This document shows positions 11,901 through 20,022 of a stretch of DNA of 64,000 bases, one piece after another. The position numbers were made by a program, and so were the translations under genes. Below the pieces are notes generated by a model. That model was not told the origin of the DNA. It did not search any database and saw nothing but the letters and a program-made list of their open reading frames with translations. Positions within the stretch are counted from its first letter, which is position 1. Every line of letters starts with the position of its first letter. Location: positions 1 to 64,000 of the forward strand of contig NZ_BMXJ01000006.1 of the NCBI RefSeq assembly GCF_014651695.1, read 5' to 3'. This stretch comes from Nocardiopsis terrae. Lineage in GTDB: Bacteria; Actinomycetota; Actinomycetes; Streptosporangiales; Streptosporangiaceae.

Positions 11901-12999
11901 GGGATCGGGGGCCGCGTCCGCCGACTGGCCCGACGGGCCCGGGGCCGACGCCGCGGTGGAGGTCGTGCGCGGGCTGTGGATGACGTTCTTCGACGTCGAC
12001 GATGTCACGCCCGACGCGCACTTCTTCGCCATGGGCGGCCACTCTCTCAGCGCGATGAGATTCCTGCGTGAACTGTCCGACCGCACCGGCCGGACTCCGC
12101 GATTGGATGACCTGCTGGCCAACCCGAGGGCGGGTCAGCTAGCGGCGTTCCTGGCCGGGCCGTCCGGTCCGGACCCGGACGTCGGGTCGGTCCTCGTGCC
12201 CCTGCGCTCCGGCCGCGCGGATGCGGCCACGGTCTTCCTGGTACACCCACCGGGCGGCCAGGTCGCCTGCTACGCACAACTCGCCCAGTGCTATGACGGC
12301 CCTGAGACGATTGTGGGGATCCGCGACCCCAGGGTGGACGATCCGAGACCGGAGTACCTGTCGACCGAGGAACTCGCCGACCGCTACCTGGAGGCGCTCC
12401 ACCCCGTGCTCCGAGAGGGCCGGCGGGTCGTACTCGGGGGTTTCTCCGGTGGCGGGGTCGTCGCCTACGAGATGGCGCGGCGCATCGCACGGGACGGCGG
12501 GGTCGCACCCCGTGTCGTCATGGTCGACGCTGGTGCCCCCGACGGGGACCTGACGGACGCCGAGGCCGAAGGGTCGTTCGTGCGGCGCTTGAGGCTGCTG
12601 GCCGACGGTGACGAGCAGACGGAAGCGGCGGACGGCGACTCCGGCTCCGAGAACGTCCCGGAGTACCTGGACGAGCTGGCGCAGATCGCCGAGTGGCTCA
12701 GGGGAGCGGGTGGCGGCGACCCCGTCGCGCTCATGCGGGAGACGGTGGAAGCCGTACAGCGCTATCGGCCCCCGCTCTACGACGGTCCGGTCACCGTGCT
12801 CCGTGCCAGGGACACCGACTTCGGGGCCGGGACCGAGTACGACGAGTCGGACCGATACCACGCTCGCCTGGGTCTCGGTTGGGAAGCGCACTGCTCCGAT
12901 CTGGCCATCCGGGTCGTTCCGGGTAACCACGTCACCATGCTGGTCGATGAGAACGTCGCCGCGCTCGCGCGTGTCCTGAGCACGGTCGTCGGAGACTGA
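5953..12999 (+). CDS. NRPS, C-A-T-E-C-T-TE with an A-less terminal module
   Basis: 2348-aa nonribosomal peptide synthetase. Domains seen: condensation about 20-440 (HHVVIDGES at 145); adenylation about 465-955 ([37 protein letters not shown]), with approximate code D-V-H-H-V-T-A-Y-S-K, not one I can assign; carrier with GGDS (Ser about 1029); epimerisation about 1085-1520 ([13 protein letters not shown] at 1219, [10 protein letters not shown] near 1367); second condensation about 1535-1960 (HHAVLDGWS at 1661); second carrier (MGGHSLSA, Ser about 2031); thioesterase (GGFSGGG with Ser about 2165, VDAGAP, His about 2326 in PGNHVTM). No adenylation motifs lie between the second C and second T domains, so the last carrier must be loaded in trans or act unconventionally. 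GTG start is coupled to the MbtH gene. Confidence 0.95.
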   Translation: MSVADTASRGDDTEEGPDSVRAVPLTEEQVGLLAHDGADPDLASYDVPLALDLRGDLDVDALERALALVMERHPLLNAYVVHSPRLELRLRPGNAPRMERRSGVGTDAVSLLAEAGGPIDLETGVSRTLLFQHAPDHHTLLLLVHHVVIDGESVAILLRDVIAAYEHGEVPGPPPADFADYVTAREAEAEAAGDDVRLREFWRDRLSDADVAVDLPLDTPGGSPTRWANVEVEIGPGTRERMRELSRTRRVGTAAILLGAYLRALSTYARQDVPAAGVPFGMRGDPRFEATVGYFVRTLLVRSPETEGTAGEYVTRVQRELARVVDHSSLPFPRVRELTRAAGAAGEEPFNCAFVLQNWADTSAAADQGVTVRGLRVHWRQDIHAPGLGTLTLELYESHTGVRGRLKYDAALITEPTAEAIAEHLVTLVEQIVDTPDRAVRDLDGIGPGARAVLDRLSETDRTVPDTDVDALLRERVSARPDATAVEFGDRSLTYGELDARVDAIASGLAAAGVEPGDRVGVLLPRSEDTVAALLGIVRGGAAYVPLDPDHPKDRGAHIVASSGMRFVLVTDATAAVCPDGPRPLHLDDLGWGEADPGGVPSPDAALHVLYTSGSTGVPKGVRLSHRALVTDILAAIRHFGVGPDDTVLLKAPLTFDVSAHEMLVALLSGACLVVAPPDAERDTDLLAETLQRHGVTLTHLVPAQLRLLVESGGLAGNTSLRAVVSTGETLPNDLRAAFEAVHPARLHNAYGPTETSYSTVFSWDRGDTSFWTRRADVPIGAPFDNVRCHVLDERRRPLPPGAPGELWISGGTVSDGYVGDPERTADRYVTLGLGRGPERCYATGDLVRLLPNGALAHLGRLDDQVKINGNRVELGEVRAALVGIDGVLDAAVHTVPHDHGGSRIVAHVVTDHPADTRALREAAGLALPAHMVPSRFVLVPSIPLLANGKTDRRALEEIARSVERDPPEEATRTAEEAPREPSRQPLPDGRRREEATGAPALPVLREIWDELLGEGSDEDQFYEVGGDSILAMQLVSRLRRAGYGIGARDIARHPVRSDLAAFLDAGPSPSEGAVAAPSPGEAPRREPGTELAPVQSWFFRHVRTDRHQWNQSVLLDLAGPVDTGHLRLALQAVVAAHPALSARFEPAGPDGFRMVPGRPFAAEPPREVLWEREVRDERELDRALEEAEASLDPFAGTHVRALLVRSHDGREQLLIAIHHLCVDGVSWRILVEDLESALGSLAEGALPALPPEARRFDEWIAEMPGIAAREGGAEYWRAIAAERSAAETLLLTTPAPDESDVRRVEFRLSPEATARLTGELPRRLGLTIHEVMTGAFSHALSRWRGARTVTFDVETHGRHGYDDLFRTVGWFTSIHPVVLTGDRSVAPEVYLSQVGPALRSVPDGGVGFGACRDFSTDASVRDALRSVAPALVCFNYYGQADQLGSTGVFRMSDRPIPREHSARCERVYAVEAYAIVHEGRLRAGLTWVPSLADGVDENAVHALVDRTREILGELAADPSDGPAKARPPSAPGREIVPVTPQQRGLLLDALAHQHSGRYVEQLHWAWNGPLDFERFARAWQVVVDRNAALRMAFDWSSDPVVVVADDVDVRVRRTALGAAEREDLLVEDRRLGFDLAEPGLIRVTVVDEGDDQHRVLLTFHHAVLDGWSVSLLIQEFYRAYARQGRLDGPAVPDARDYARWIERCDTAPARDFWRRAIPAGPLATAPGLPGDMTGESGYGRVERRVDAADAERLRSWAAASAATESGALHTAWALLLRRCASEPGSVRVSFGVTVSGRGIPLEGAEHIPGLLMNSLPLGLDVDPDTPVRELLTRAREAAFDMTSYEWTSTGQIHEWSGRPTGEPLVESIVVVENYPRTSRGLDQELRAAGVTVGLPEARGSETAFPVALLAHRDADGNLVLTLVHDRARLADTEAVRLADVLERLLCGLPAQDEGAVVGDVLDGVPEEWLPHVCVDRVPAGTLGSGAASADWPDGPGADAAVEVVRGLWMTFFDVDDVTPDAHFFAMGGHSLSAMRFLRELSDRTGRTPRLDDLLANPRAGQLAAFLAGPSGPDPDVGSVLVPLRSGRADAATVFLVHPPGGQVACYAQLAQCYDGPETIVGIRDPRVDDPRPEYLSTEELADRYLEALHPVLREGRRVVLGGFSGGGVVAYEMARRIARDGGVAPRVVMVDAGAPDGDLTDAEAEGSFVRRLRLLADGDEQTEAADGDSGSENVPEYLDELAQIAEWLRGAGGGDPVALMRETVEAVQRYRPPLYDGPVTVLRARDTDFGAGTEYDESDRYHARLGLGWEAHCSDLAIRVVPGNHVTMLVDENVAALARVLSTVVGD

Positions 13000-13058
13000 C
13001 CACGAGGCCCGGCCGACGTCTGGTCCTGTGCCTTCGCCGTTCCTTCGGCAAGCCTTTC

Positions 13059-13100
13059 TTGTACGGTGTATGTTGATCCTTATACACTGCATAGGAGGGA
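13059..13100 (+). promoter_or_regulatory. Promoter and candidate TetR operator of the MFS gene
   Basis: TTGTAC (13059-13064) and TATACA (13081-13086) with 16-base spacing look like a sigma70-type promoter. A 6-bp perfect inverted repeat, GTGTAT (13066-13071) and ATACAC (13082-13087), overlaps the -10 region; flanking bases extend it imperfectly to CGGTGTAT/ATACACTG. AGGAGG (13093-13098) is the ribosome binding site. A repressor bound here would block the exporter promoter; the neighbouring TetR gene is the obvious candidate (inference). Confidence 0.55.
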
Positions 13101-13104
13101 ATTC

Positions 13105-14631
13105 GTGAACCAAGCCTCCAACCCCCAAACCGCCACGGTGACGGCACGCGACCCCCGGCGTTGGGTGATCCTTGGAGTGATGGCCCTCGCCCAGTTGGTG
13201 GTCCTTCTCGACAACACCGTCCTCAACGTCGCGATCCCGACCCTCAACGAGGAACTCGACGTGAGTGCCGCGGAGATCCAATGGATGATCAACGCCTACG
13301 CGCTCGTCCAGTCCGGGCTCCTGCTGACGGCGGGCAGCATGGCCGACCGCTACGGGCGCAAACGCGCGCTCATGCTGGGACTGGCGCTGTTCGGCCTAGC
13401 GTCGTTTGTCGCCGCGTTCTCGATCTCCTCGGGGCAGTTGATCGCGGCGCGCGCCGCGATGGGCGTGGGCGGGGCCCTGCTGATGACGACCACGCTCGCC
13501 GTTATCGTCCAGGTGTTCGATGACGAGGAGCGGCCCAAAGCCATCGGGATCTGGGCCGCCGTGGGTGCCTTCGGCTTCGCTGCGGGGCCGCTCATCGGCG
13601 GCGGGCTGATCTCGGTCTTCTGGTGGGGATCGATCTTCCTGATCAACGTTCCCGTCGCGATCATCGGTCTCCTCGCCGTCGCCAAGCTGGTCCCCGAATC
13701 CCGGAACCCCGACGTGGGCAAGGCCGACCCCGTCGGGGCCGTACTGTCGATCATCGCGATGTTCTCCATCGTCTACGCGATCATCTCCGGCCCGGAATAC
13801 GGGTGGACCTCCGTGTCCGTGATCGGGGCCGCCTCCCTGGGAAGCCTCGTCCTGCTGGCCTTCGTGCTGTGGGAGCGACACATCCCGCACCCGATGATCG
13901 ACATGGCCTTCTTCCGCAACCGCAAGTTCATCGGCGCGGTCTCGGGCGGCCTCCTCATCGCGTTCGGTATGGGCGGTTCCCTCTACCTGCTCACCCAGCA
14001 TCTGCAGTTCGTCTTCGAGTACAGCCCGCTCGAAGCCGGTCTGCGCATCGCTCCCCTGGCCCTGACCGTGGTCGCGCTCAACCTCAGCGGATTCGGTGCC
14101 CGGGTCATGGCCAAGATCGGTACACCGCTGACCGTCCTGTCCGGCATGACCTTGCTCTCGGTAGGCCTGTTCTCCATCGGCTACTTCGGCCGAGACGGTT
14201 ACGGCGGCATGGTCGGCGGACTCGTGCTCATCGGTATGGGAATCGCGCTGGCGATGCCGGCGATGGCCAACGCCATCATGTCGGCGATCCCACGGGAGCA
14301 GGCCGGGGTCGGCGCGAGCATTCAGGGCGCCCTCACCGAGTTCGGCTACGGGCTGGGGGTCGCTATCCTGGGTGCGGTGCTCATGTCTCGCTTCACCGGG
14401 GCTCTTCCCGCGTCTATCGGTGCTGAGGACCCCGAGTCGCTTCCCGAAGCGCTGGCGGCTGCCGACTCCCCGACCGCGGTGGGACAGGTCGCCGACGCCT
14501 TCGCGTCCGGTATACATGTGAGCCAGTTCGCCGGTGCCATCGCCGTCTTCGCCGGTGGTGTCCTGGCGGCCGCGTTCCTGTACAACGCACGCGGTAAGAC
14601 GACGGCGGATACCGCGGTCACGTCCCAGTGA
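13105..14631 (+). CDS. MFS drug exporter, DHA2 (14-TMS) type
   Basis: Integral membrane proton-coupled exporter, EmrB/QacA-like. Seen: first helix with VVLLDNTVLNVAIPTL (motif typical of the 14-helix DHA2 family), the loop motif DRYGRKRALMLGL, PVAIIGLLAV near the middle, and many glycine-rich hydrophobic helices through to AIAVFAGGVLAAAFLY. Length about 508 aa from GTG 13105, chosen because AGGAGG ends 6 bases upstream; an in-frame GTG at 13066 lies within the promoter palindrome and is rejected. It sits after the NRPS operon with its own promoter and next to a TetR gene, so it probably exports, or gives self-resistance to, the cluster product. Confidence 0.92.
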   Translation: MNQASNPQTATVTARDPRRWVILGVMALAQLVVLLDNTVLNVAIPTLNEELDVSAAEIQWMINAYALVQSGLLLTAGSMADRYGRKRALMLGLALFGLASFVAAFSISSGQLIAARAAMGVGGALLMTTTLAVIVQVFDDEERPKAIGIWAAVGAFGFAAGPLIGGGLISVFWWGSIFLINVPVAIIGLLAVAKLVPESRNPDVGKADPVGAVLSIIAMFSIVYAIISGPEYGWTSVSVIGAASLGSLVLLAFVLWERHIPHPMIDMAFFRNRKFIGAVSGGLLIAFGMGGSLYLLTQHLQFVFEYSPLEAGLRIAPLALTVVALNLSGFGARVMAKIGTPLTVLSGMTLLSVGLFSIGYFGRDGYGGMVGGLVLIGMGIALAMPAMANAIMSAIPREQAGVGASIQGALTEFGYGLGVAILGAVLMSRFTGALPASIGAEDPESLPEALAAADSPTAVGQVADAFASGIHVSQFAGAIAVFAGGVLAAAFLYNARGKTTADTAVTSQ

Positions 14632-14636
14632 CCTGG

Positions 14637-14675
14637 GTGTGGTCTCGAAGCCGCCTCGGCGCTTCGGGACCACAC
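14637..14675 (+). terminator. Strong hairpin after the MFS gene
   Basis: Fifteen-base arms (14637-14651 and 14661-14675) pair with one G-T type mismatch around a 9-base loop, starting 6 bases after the exporter stop codon. There is no T-run, so it may be an intrinsic terminator of the actinomycete type or a 3' stabilising hairpin. Confidence 0.6.
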
Positions 14676-14722
14676 GGACGATTGATGCACGCAACGGGCA
14701 CCAGAACGGTGCGGAGGTGGAG

Positions 14723-15465
14723 ATGGGCCCCGACAGAGCGGCCACGTCGAGCGTGTGGTTAACCGACCACAACGCCCGATCGGTGACGTCTCCGCCCCCT
14801 CGGCCGTCTCTGAGCAGGGCCCGACTCGTCTCGACGGCGGTGACCCTGCTGGACGAGGCGGGGCTCGACAAGTTCTCGATGCGCCAACTCGCGGGCCGGC
14901 TCAGCGTCACCGCGATGTCTCTGTACTGGTACGTCGACAACAAGGACGACCTCCTCGAACTCGCCCTCGACGAGGTCCTCGGCACCGTGCACGTGCCCGG
15001 TGCCGAGGAGGGGGCGACTGGCGTGCGGACCTGCGAACATTCGCCCGCGAGTGGAGGGACGTGTGGGTCCGTCACCCGTGGGCGCTGCACTTGAGTCAGC
15101 GTTACCTCAACATCGGTCCGCACAGCCGGATGATCGTCCGGACCGCGCAGCAGGTACTGTCCCGCTCCGACCTACCGTCCTCGCAGCACCGCGGCGCTCT
15201 GGCCACCGTGCTTCAGTACGCCTACGGAGCGGCCGCGATGGACGTCCGCTGGATCGAGCAGAGCAGAAACGCGGGAATGACGCCTGACGAACTCTTCGCT
15301 CGGGTTTCCCGGGATCTGGCTGAGCGCGAGGGGGGAGAGGTACCCGACGCCGAACGTGACGTCGATGTCGCGGCCATGCGGGAACGCGACTTCTCCCACG
15401 CCCTCGATTGCCTCATCGCGGGTGTGGAGAAGCTCGCCCAGCGGGATGGTGCCGCGCCGCACTGA
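14723..15465 (+). pseudogene. TetR-family regulator broken by a frameshift
   Basis: N-terminal part is a clear TetR DNA-binding domain (LSRARLVSTAVTLLDEAGL, then FSMRQLAGRLSV and MSLYWYVDNKDDLLELAL). The frame is lost at about 15010-15014, in a run of five G, and resumes in the -1 relative frame as DWRADLRTFAREWRD and WALHLSQRYL, continuing to a stop at 15465. The two halves together give a full-length regulator of about 247 aa with a TetR_C-like domain. One missing G in the homopolymer explains it; this could be a true mutation, phase variation or a sequencing error. Start ATG 14723 has GGAGG at 14713-14717. Likely repressor of the adjacent exporter. Confidence 0.85.
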
Positions 15466-15536
15466 GCCGATCGGCTCCCGGACCCCTGCGCCGGACACGG
15501 CTGCGACCGCGTCGGTCGGAGGGGCGGTCAGCCAGT

Positions 15537-17153
15537 TCAGCCGGTCCGCTGGTCGGACACACGGGCGATGAGTACTTTTTTGTCGACCTTGTTCAGCCCC
15601 GTCATCGGTAGGGAATCGACCGCCTCGACCTGGTCTGGGAGCTTGTGGTCGGCAAGTCCGCGTGACCGCAGCAGCCGTCGTAGTTCGGGAAGACGGGGCG
15701 CCGGACTTCCGGAAGCCGGAACGACGTAGGCGTGGACGCGCTCGCCGAGGATCTCGTCGGGAGCCGGAACGACCGCTGCCTGCTCCACGCCAGGATGGGC
15801 GGTCAGGTGCTCCTCGACCTCGGGGGCTGAGATCTTGTTGCCGCCGCGCGAGATGATGTCCTTGATGCGCCCCTCCACGACGACGTCCCCTCTTTCGGTC
15901 AGGCGGACCAGGTCGCCACTGCGGTAGAAGCCGTCCGCGGTGAACGCGATCCTGTTGTGTTCCCGAGCCCGGTAGTAGCCGCGCAGCGTGTACGGTCCGC
16001 GGGCGAGGAGTTCACCCACCTCTCCCTGAGGAACTTCGCGGCCCGCGGAATCGACCACGCGGATCTCGTCGGCGGGGGAGAGCGGCCGCCCCTGCGTCTC
16101 CAGGACGGTCTCGGGCGGATCGTCGAGTCTGGTGAACGTCAGCATGCCCTCCGACATGCCGTACACCTGCTGGAGCTGCGCTCCGAAGGCGGGTTCGATC
16201 CGGCTCGCCAACTCGGGGTGCAGCTTGGCGCTGCTGACCTGGACCAGCTTCAGACTGGACAGGTCGTGCCGGGTGTCCGAGACCGCCGAGAGCCACAGGT
16301 GGACGATGGTGGGAACGATCGACGTGATCGTCACCCGGTGGCGCTCCACCAGCGCGAAACACGTCTCGGGGTGTGCGGTCTCGGCGAACACGGCGGTTCC
16401 GCCCCGGCTCAGGGTGCCGAGGACGCCGGGACAGCCCCAAGGGAAGTTGAACTCGATGGGGAGCACGGCCAGGTACACGGAGTCACCCGTGGTCGCGCAG
16501 ACCTCGGAGGTCACTTCGAGCTGGTGGGCGTAACCCTCGTGCGTTCTCGGAATGAGCTTGGGCAGCGCGGTCGTCCCTCCGGAGAGCAGGAAGAAGGCGA
16601 TGTCCGAGGCCTGCGGGCCCGGAAGGTCTGCGGGTTCCGCCTCCACGTCGGCGAGGGCCGTGAATTCTCCCGGGTCGCCCGCGACGACGATCCGTTCGAG
16701 CTCGGGACACTCCTTCAGGGCGTCTCGGGCCAGGACACGGTGATCGAATCCGTTGAACTCGTCGGGGATCACGTAGGTCTGCGCTCCGGACAACCGGGCC
16801 AGGTGCCCGATCTCGTTCGACCGGAACGACGGGAGGGCGAAGACGGGCACGGCTCCGAGACGGAAGAGGGCGAAGCACACCGCGACGAACTCCGGGCGGT
16901 TCGGCAGTTGCACCAGCACCCGGTCGCCGGGCGCGATCCCCTTCGCCTGGAACCCGGCCGCGAGCCGGTCGGACCAGCCGTCCAAGGCGGAATAGCTCAG
17001 GCGGTCACCAGCGGCGTCGATAAGCGCTGTTCGGTCACGGTACTCGGCGGCCCAGCGGCGCAGGAGGTCCCCCAGAGTCTCTCCGCGCCAGATCCCCCGG
17101 GCCCGGTAACCGTCCGCCACGTCTTCGGGCCAGGGAACACAGTCGTCCAGCAT
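15537..17153 (-). CDS. Aryl-acid AMP ligase (EntE/DhbE-like) for NRPS starter
   Basis: Stand-alone adenylation enzyme, about 538 aa, that activates an aromatic carboxylic acid and transfers it to a carrier domain. Seen: SGGTTALPKLIPRTH (A3 loop of the DHB-ligase type), YGMSEGM, RSGDLVRL, GRIKDIISRGGNKIS and GLNKVDKK with the A10 lysine. The DhbE pocket stretch HNYPLSSPG appears here as FNFPWGCPG: the asparagine is kept, the histidine is phenylalanine and the serine that contacts the 3-hydroxyl is cysteine. Salicylate- and 3-hydroxypicolinate-type enzymes also carry cysteine there (family knowledge, by eye). Start ATG 17153 is chosen over a longer frame because GAGAGGAC precedes it. Divergent from the cyclodeaminase gene. 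Confidence 0.92.
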   Translation of the reverse strand: MLDDCVPWPEDVADGYRARGIWRGETLGDLLRRWAAEYRDRTALIDAAGDRLSYSALDGWSDRLAAGFQAKGIAPGDRVLVQLPNRPEFVAVCFALFRLGAVPVFALPSFRSNEIGHLARLSGAQTYVIPDEFNGFDHRVLARDALKECPELERIVVAGDPGEFTALADVEAEPADLPGPQASDIAFFLLSGGTTALPKLIPRTHEGYAHQLEVTSEVCATTGDSVYLAVLPIEFNFPWGCPGVLGTLSRGGTAVFAETAHPETCFALVERHRVTITSIVPTIVHLWLSAVSDTRHDLSSLKLVQVSSAKLHPELASRIEPAFGAQLQQVYGMSEGMLTFTRLDDPPETVLETQGRPLSPADEIRVVDSAGREVPQGEVGELLARGPYTLRGYYRAREHNRIAFTADGFYRSGDLVRLTERGDVVVEGRIKDIISRGGNKISAPEVEEHLTAHPGVEQAAVVPAPDEILGERVHAYVVPASGSPAPRLPELRRLLRSRGLADHKLPDQVEAVDSLPMTGLNKVDKKVLIARVSDQRTG

Positions 17154-17355
17154 GTCTGTCCTCTCCCGATGTGCTCGCGATGGCCGCCTCCAGGGACCTG
17201 GACGGCCAGCACACACGGTGGACCAGGAGCCTGACCGTGTGCTGACCCCGCACTGACCCGGAATCGTCAGAGCCGGGTCAGCGGCGTGTCAGGGCAGGGG
17301 CGCATGCTCCACGAGCACACGCGCCGGAGCGAACTCGGCGACCGATGGGAGAGCG
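17154..17355. promoter_or_regulatory. Divergent promoter region with inverted repeat
   Basis: About 200 bases between the AMP-ligase (leftward) and cyclodeaminase (rightward) genes. It contains an 8-bp perfect inverted repeat, CACACGGT (17212-17219) and ACCGTGTG (17234-17241), spaced by 14 bases; the next outer bases match imperfectly. This is a candidate operator for a regulator controlling both directions. No clear -10/-35 pair was identified. Confidence 0.45.
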
Positions 17356-18408
17356 ATGCACACCTGGCTCATCAGTCCGGCGGACATGGCCACAATCATG
17401 GAGGCCGTTGGGCGCGATGGTCTTATGGACCAGGTCATCGCGCGGTTGGACGACGGCTTCGCCGCCATCGGCCGTGGAGAACGGCGGTCATCGCCGCCGC
17501 GCGGCGGTTTCGAGCGGGCCGAGCCGGCACCGGGTGTCCTCGAATGGATGCCGCACCGGGAGGCCGGGGACACGGTCACGATCAAGACCGTCTCCTACAG
17601 CCCGCTGAACTCGGAGCGGTACGGCCTGCCGACCATTCTCGGAACCGTCGCGCGTTTCGACGACGCCACGGGACGCCTGACCTCACTGATGGACGGGGCG
17701 CTCCCGACGTCGATCCGCACCGGGGCGGCCTCGGCAATCGCGAGCCGCCTGCTGGCTCCCGCCGACGCCCGCACGATCGGTATCGTCGGCGCTGGGTGCC
17801 AGGCGGTCACACAGGTGCACGCGCTCACTCGGGTTCTTCCGGTCGAACGAGTACTGGTATGGGACGTCGACCCCGCGCACGCGGCGAGTTTCGCCGCACG
17901 TGTGGCCTTCCTGGGCCGGGAGGTACGTGTGGCCGAACCGGAGCTCATCATGGCGAAGGCCGACGTCGTCTGCACGGCCACGTCGGTGAAGGCTCACGCC
18001 GATCCTGTCCTCCCTGATACGGCATGCCGCCCAGACCTGCACGTCAACGCGGTCGGAGCGGACGTGGTTGGTAAGACGGAACTCCCCGAGTCACTGGTGC
18101 GCCGGGCGTTCGTGACCACCGACCACCCGGACCAGGCCCTGCGTGAGGGGGAGAGCCAGCGCCTCTCGGCCGACCGGCTCGGCCCCACCCTCGCCGACCT
18201 GTGCGCTTCTCCGGGCCGTGCCGTCCAACCGCGACGGGGCCTCACCGTCTTCGACTCGACGGGCGTAGCCCTCGAAGACCACCTGGTGGCGGAGGTGTTC
18301 CTGGAGGCGGCCACCATGCTCGGCCTGGGAACACGGCTCCCGATCGAACACGATCTGGTGAACGCCCTCGATCCGTACGCGCTGTCCCCGACCGCGGCTC
18401 GCGCGTGA
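17356..18408 (+). CDS. Lysine cyclodeaminase (pipecolate synthase), OCD family
   Basis: 350-aa member of the ornithine cyclodeaminase/mu-crystallin family, closest by motif to the RapL/FkbL/PipA/VisC enzymes that convert L-lysine to L-pipecolate with NAD. Seen: SPPRGGFERAEP, VLEWMPHREAGD, TIKTVSYSPLN, the Rossmann loop IGIVGAGCQAVTQVHAL, and HVNAVGADVVGKTELP, all in family order and length. ATG start with a purine-rich upstream sequence. It is followed 48 bases later by a P450, an arrangement also known for pipecolate-modifying steps in streptogramin B clusters. Ornithine to proline is the alternative substrate, but the motif set favours lysine. Confidence 0.88.
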   Translation: MHTWLISPADMATIMEAVGRDGLMDQVIARLDDGFAAIGRGERRSSPPRGGFERAEPAPGVLEWMPHREAGDTVTIKTVSYSPLNSERYGLPTILGTVARFDDATGRLTSLMDGALPTSIRTGAASAIASRLLAPADARTIGIVGAGCQAVTQVHALTRVLPVERVLVWDVDPAHAASFAARVAFLGREVRVAEPELIMAKADVVCTATSVKAHADPVLPDTACRPDLHVNAVGADVVGKTELPESLVRRAFVTTDHPDQALREGESQRLSADRLGPTLADLCASPGRAVQPRRGLTVFDSTGVALEDHLVAEVFLEAATMLGLGTRLPIEHDLVNALDPYALSPTAARA

Positions 18409-18456
18409 TCCATGCAGCACGGGCGCCCAGCCGCGCCCCGGTTACAGGAGGACACT

Positions 18457-19662
18457 TTGACGCAGCCGAACCGGCCCTCCCGCCCGGACCTCGCCGACGG
18501 AGGGCACGCCCTGTTCGACTGGCTGCGCTGGATGCGCGATCACGAGCCGGTGCACGAGGACGAGTTCGGGGTGTTCAACATCTACCGTCACGGCGACGTC
18601 CTGGACGTCACGGGTGACCCCGGCCTGTTCTCGTCCGACCTGTCCCGGCTCCGACCGGACTCCACAGCCCTCAGCGAGGAGATCCTCTCGGTTATCGACC
18701 CGCCCCTGCACCGCAAGCTGCGCCGCCTCGTGAGCCAAGCGTTCACCCCGAAGACGGTCGCCGGGCTCGAACCCCGGGTTCGGGAGATCGCGCACCGACT
18801 GCTCGACGAGTTGGACACCGACCAGTTCGATCTCGTCGAGTCGTTCGCCTACCCCCTACCCGTCACCGTGATCGCCGAGCTTCTCGGAGTTCCCGCCTCG
18901 GACAGGGACCTCTTCCGCGGCTGGTCGGATCGCATGATGTCGCTCGACGTGGAGGATCCCGTGGAGATGCAGTTCGGGGACGGCGGCCAGGAGTACGAGG
19001 AACTGGCTCGGAAACCGATGCGTGAGATGCACGCCTACCTGCTGGAGCACGCCCGCGACCGGCGGGCCAACGGGGGAGACGACCTCATCGCCCGCCTCGT
19101 GCGCGCGGAGGTCGAGGGGGAGCGGCTCACCGACCGCCAGATCGTCGAGTTCGGTGCCCTGCTGCTGATGGCGGGGCACGTGTCCACAGCGATGCTGCTC
19201 GGCAACACCTTACTGTGCCTGGAAGAGAATCCGGACTCGGCTGCGAAGGCGCGGCGGTCGCCCGATCTGATCCCGTCGGTCATCGAGGAGGTCATGCGGC
19301 TGCGCCCGCCCATCGCGGTCGCGAGCCGGGTGACCACCGCGGACACGGAGGTGGCTGGTGTGGCCATACCGGCTGACCGGATGGTGATGCTCTCGCTCGT
19401 CTCCGCCAACCACGATGAGCGGGTGTTCCCAGACCCCGAACGCTTCGATCCCCGGCGCGACGCGCGCGTTCAGGCCGCTTTCGGACACGGGATCCACTAC
19501 TGCCTGGGTGCTCCGCTGGCCCGGCTGGAAGGCCGAGTGGCGCTGGAGGTCCTGCACGAGCGCTTCCCGGACATCTCCGTGGATCGGCCTGAGGGAATCA
19601 GCTACCACCGGGAGGGCCTCATGGGTGCCCGCACGCTTCCGGTCTCCGTCAGGCGGGGGTGA
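18457..19662 (+). CDS. Cytochrome P450
   Basis: Soluble bacterial P450 of about 401 aa. Seen: EEVMRLRPP (ExxR helix), heme-binding loop FGHGIHYCLGAPLARLEG with the cysteine ligand, and DPPLHRKLRRLVSQAF. The I-helix reads AGHVSTAML where AGHETT is usual, so the acidic residue of the acid/alcohol pair is replaced by Val and the first Thr by Ser. Start is TTG 18457, preceded by AGGAGG (18446-18451); an upstream in-frame ATG at 18412 has no such site. Position next to the lysine cyclodeaminase suggests hydroxylation of pipecolate or of the peptide (inference). Confidence 0.92.
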   Translation: MTQPNRPSRPDLADGGHALFDWLRWMRDHEPVHEDEFGVFNIYRHGDVLDVTGDPGLFSSDLSRLRPDSTALSEEILSVIDPPLHRKLRRLVSQAFTPKTVAGLEPRVREIAHRLLDELDTDQFDLVESFAYPLPVTVIAELLGVPASDRDLFRGWSDRMMSLDVEDPVEMQFGDGGQEYEELARKPMREMHAYLLEHARDRRANGGDDLIARLVRAEVEGERLTDRQIVEFGALLLMAGHVSTAMLLGNTLLCLEENPDSAAKARRSPDLIPSVIEEVMRLRPPIAVASRVTTADTEVAGVAIPADRMVMLSLVSANHDERVFPDPERFDPRRDARVQAAFGHGIHYCLGAPLARLEGRVALEVLHERFPDISVDRPEGISYHREGLMGARTLPVSVRRG

Positions 19663-20022
19663 GGACCTCGGCACCGGGTGGGCTTCCGAGGCCTGTGCTG
19701 ATCGCGGCTCTCTGCTTAGTCCTTCGCGCGTTCCACCCGGTGTCCCCTACCGGGATCGCCTCCCGTCAACCACCGGAGCCGTGGACGTTCTTCCCGTTCG
19801 CTGTGCAGGGGGCAGACAGCGTCTCGGCCGTGGGCCGTCTGCTCGAGCAGAGCCATACAGGTGGCCGAGCACGTAGATCCCACCCCGTGGCCGAGAACCC
19901 TGGCTGTGCGCCATGCTCGAACGCCTGCGCTCAACCCTGGGAAGGGCGCAGAGAGCCCGCCAGGCAGCCGTATCTGGCGGTGCCGCCGACGCTGGTTCCT
20001 GGTGGCCTCCTAGGGTGCCCGT
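19663..20022. other. Intergenic stretch without a supported gene
   Basis: 360 bases between the P450 and the Nudix gene. Open frames here have no coding character and no ribosome binding sites. The only structure noted is one copy of the dispersed hairpin repeat described separately. Confidence 0.6.
19750..19768 (+). repeat. Dispersed hairpin repeat, copy 1
   Basis: Contains CGGGATCGCCTCCCGTCA, the core shared with copies near 26.0, 29.7, 36.8, 40.6 and 61.2 kb. CGGGA and TCCCG form a 5-bp stem around a TCGCC loop. This copy lacks the longer outer stem. Confidence 0.7.

Noticed and set aside
9631..12042. 803-codon leftward open frame opposite the second NRPS
   Set aside because: Antisense shadow of E, C and T domains; no domain or ribosome binding site.
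13396..15123. Leftward open frame opposite the MFS and TetR genes
   Set aside because: Low-complexity charged translation typical of a shadow frame; the plus strand encodes transmembrane helices.
17286..18017. Alternative rightward frame over the cyclodeaminase start
   Set aside because: Arg/Gly-rich shadow; the cyclodeaminase frame carries all family motifs.
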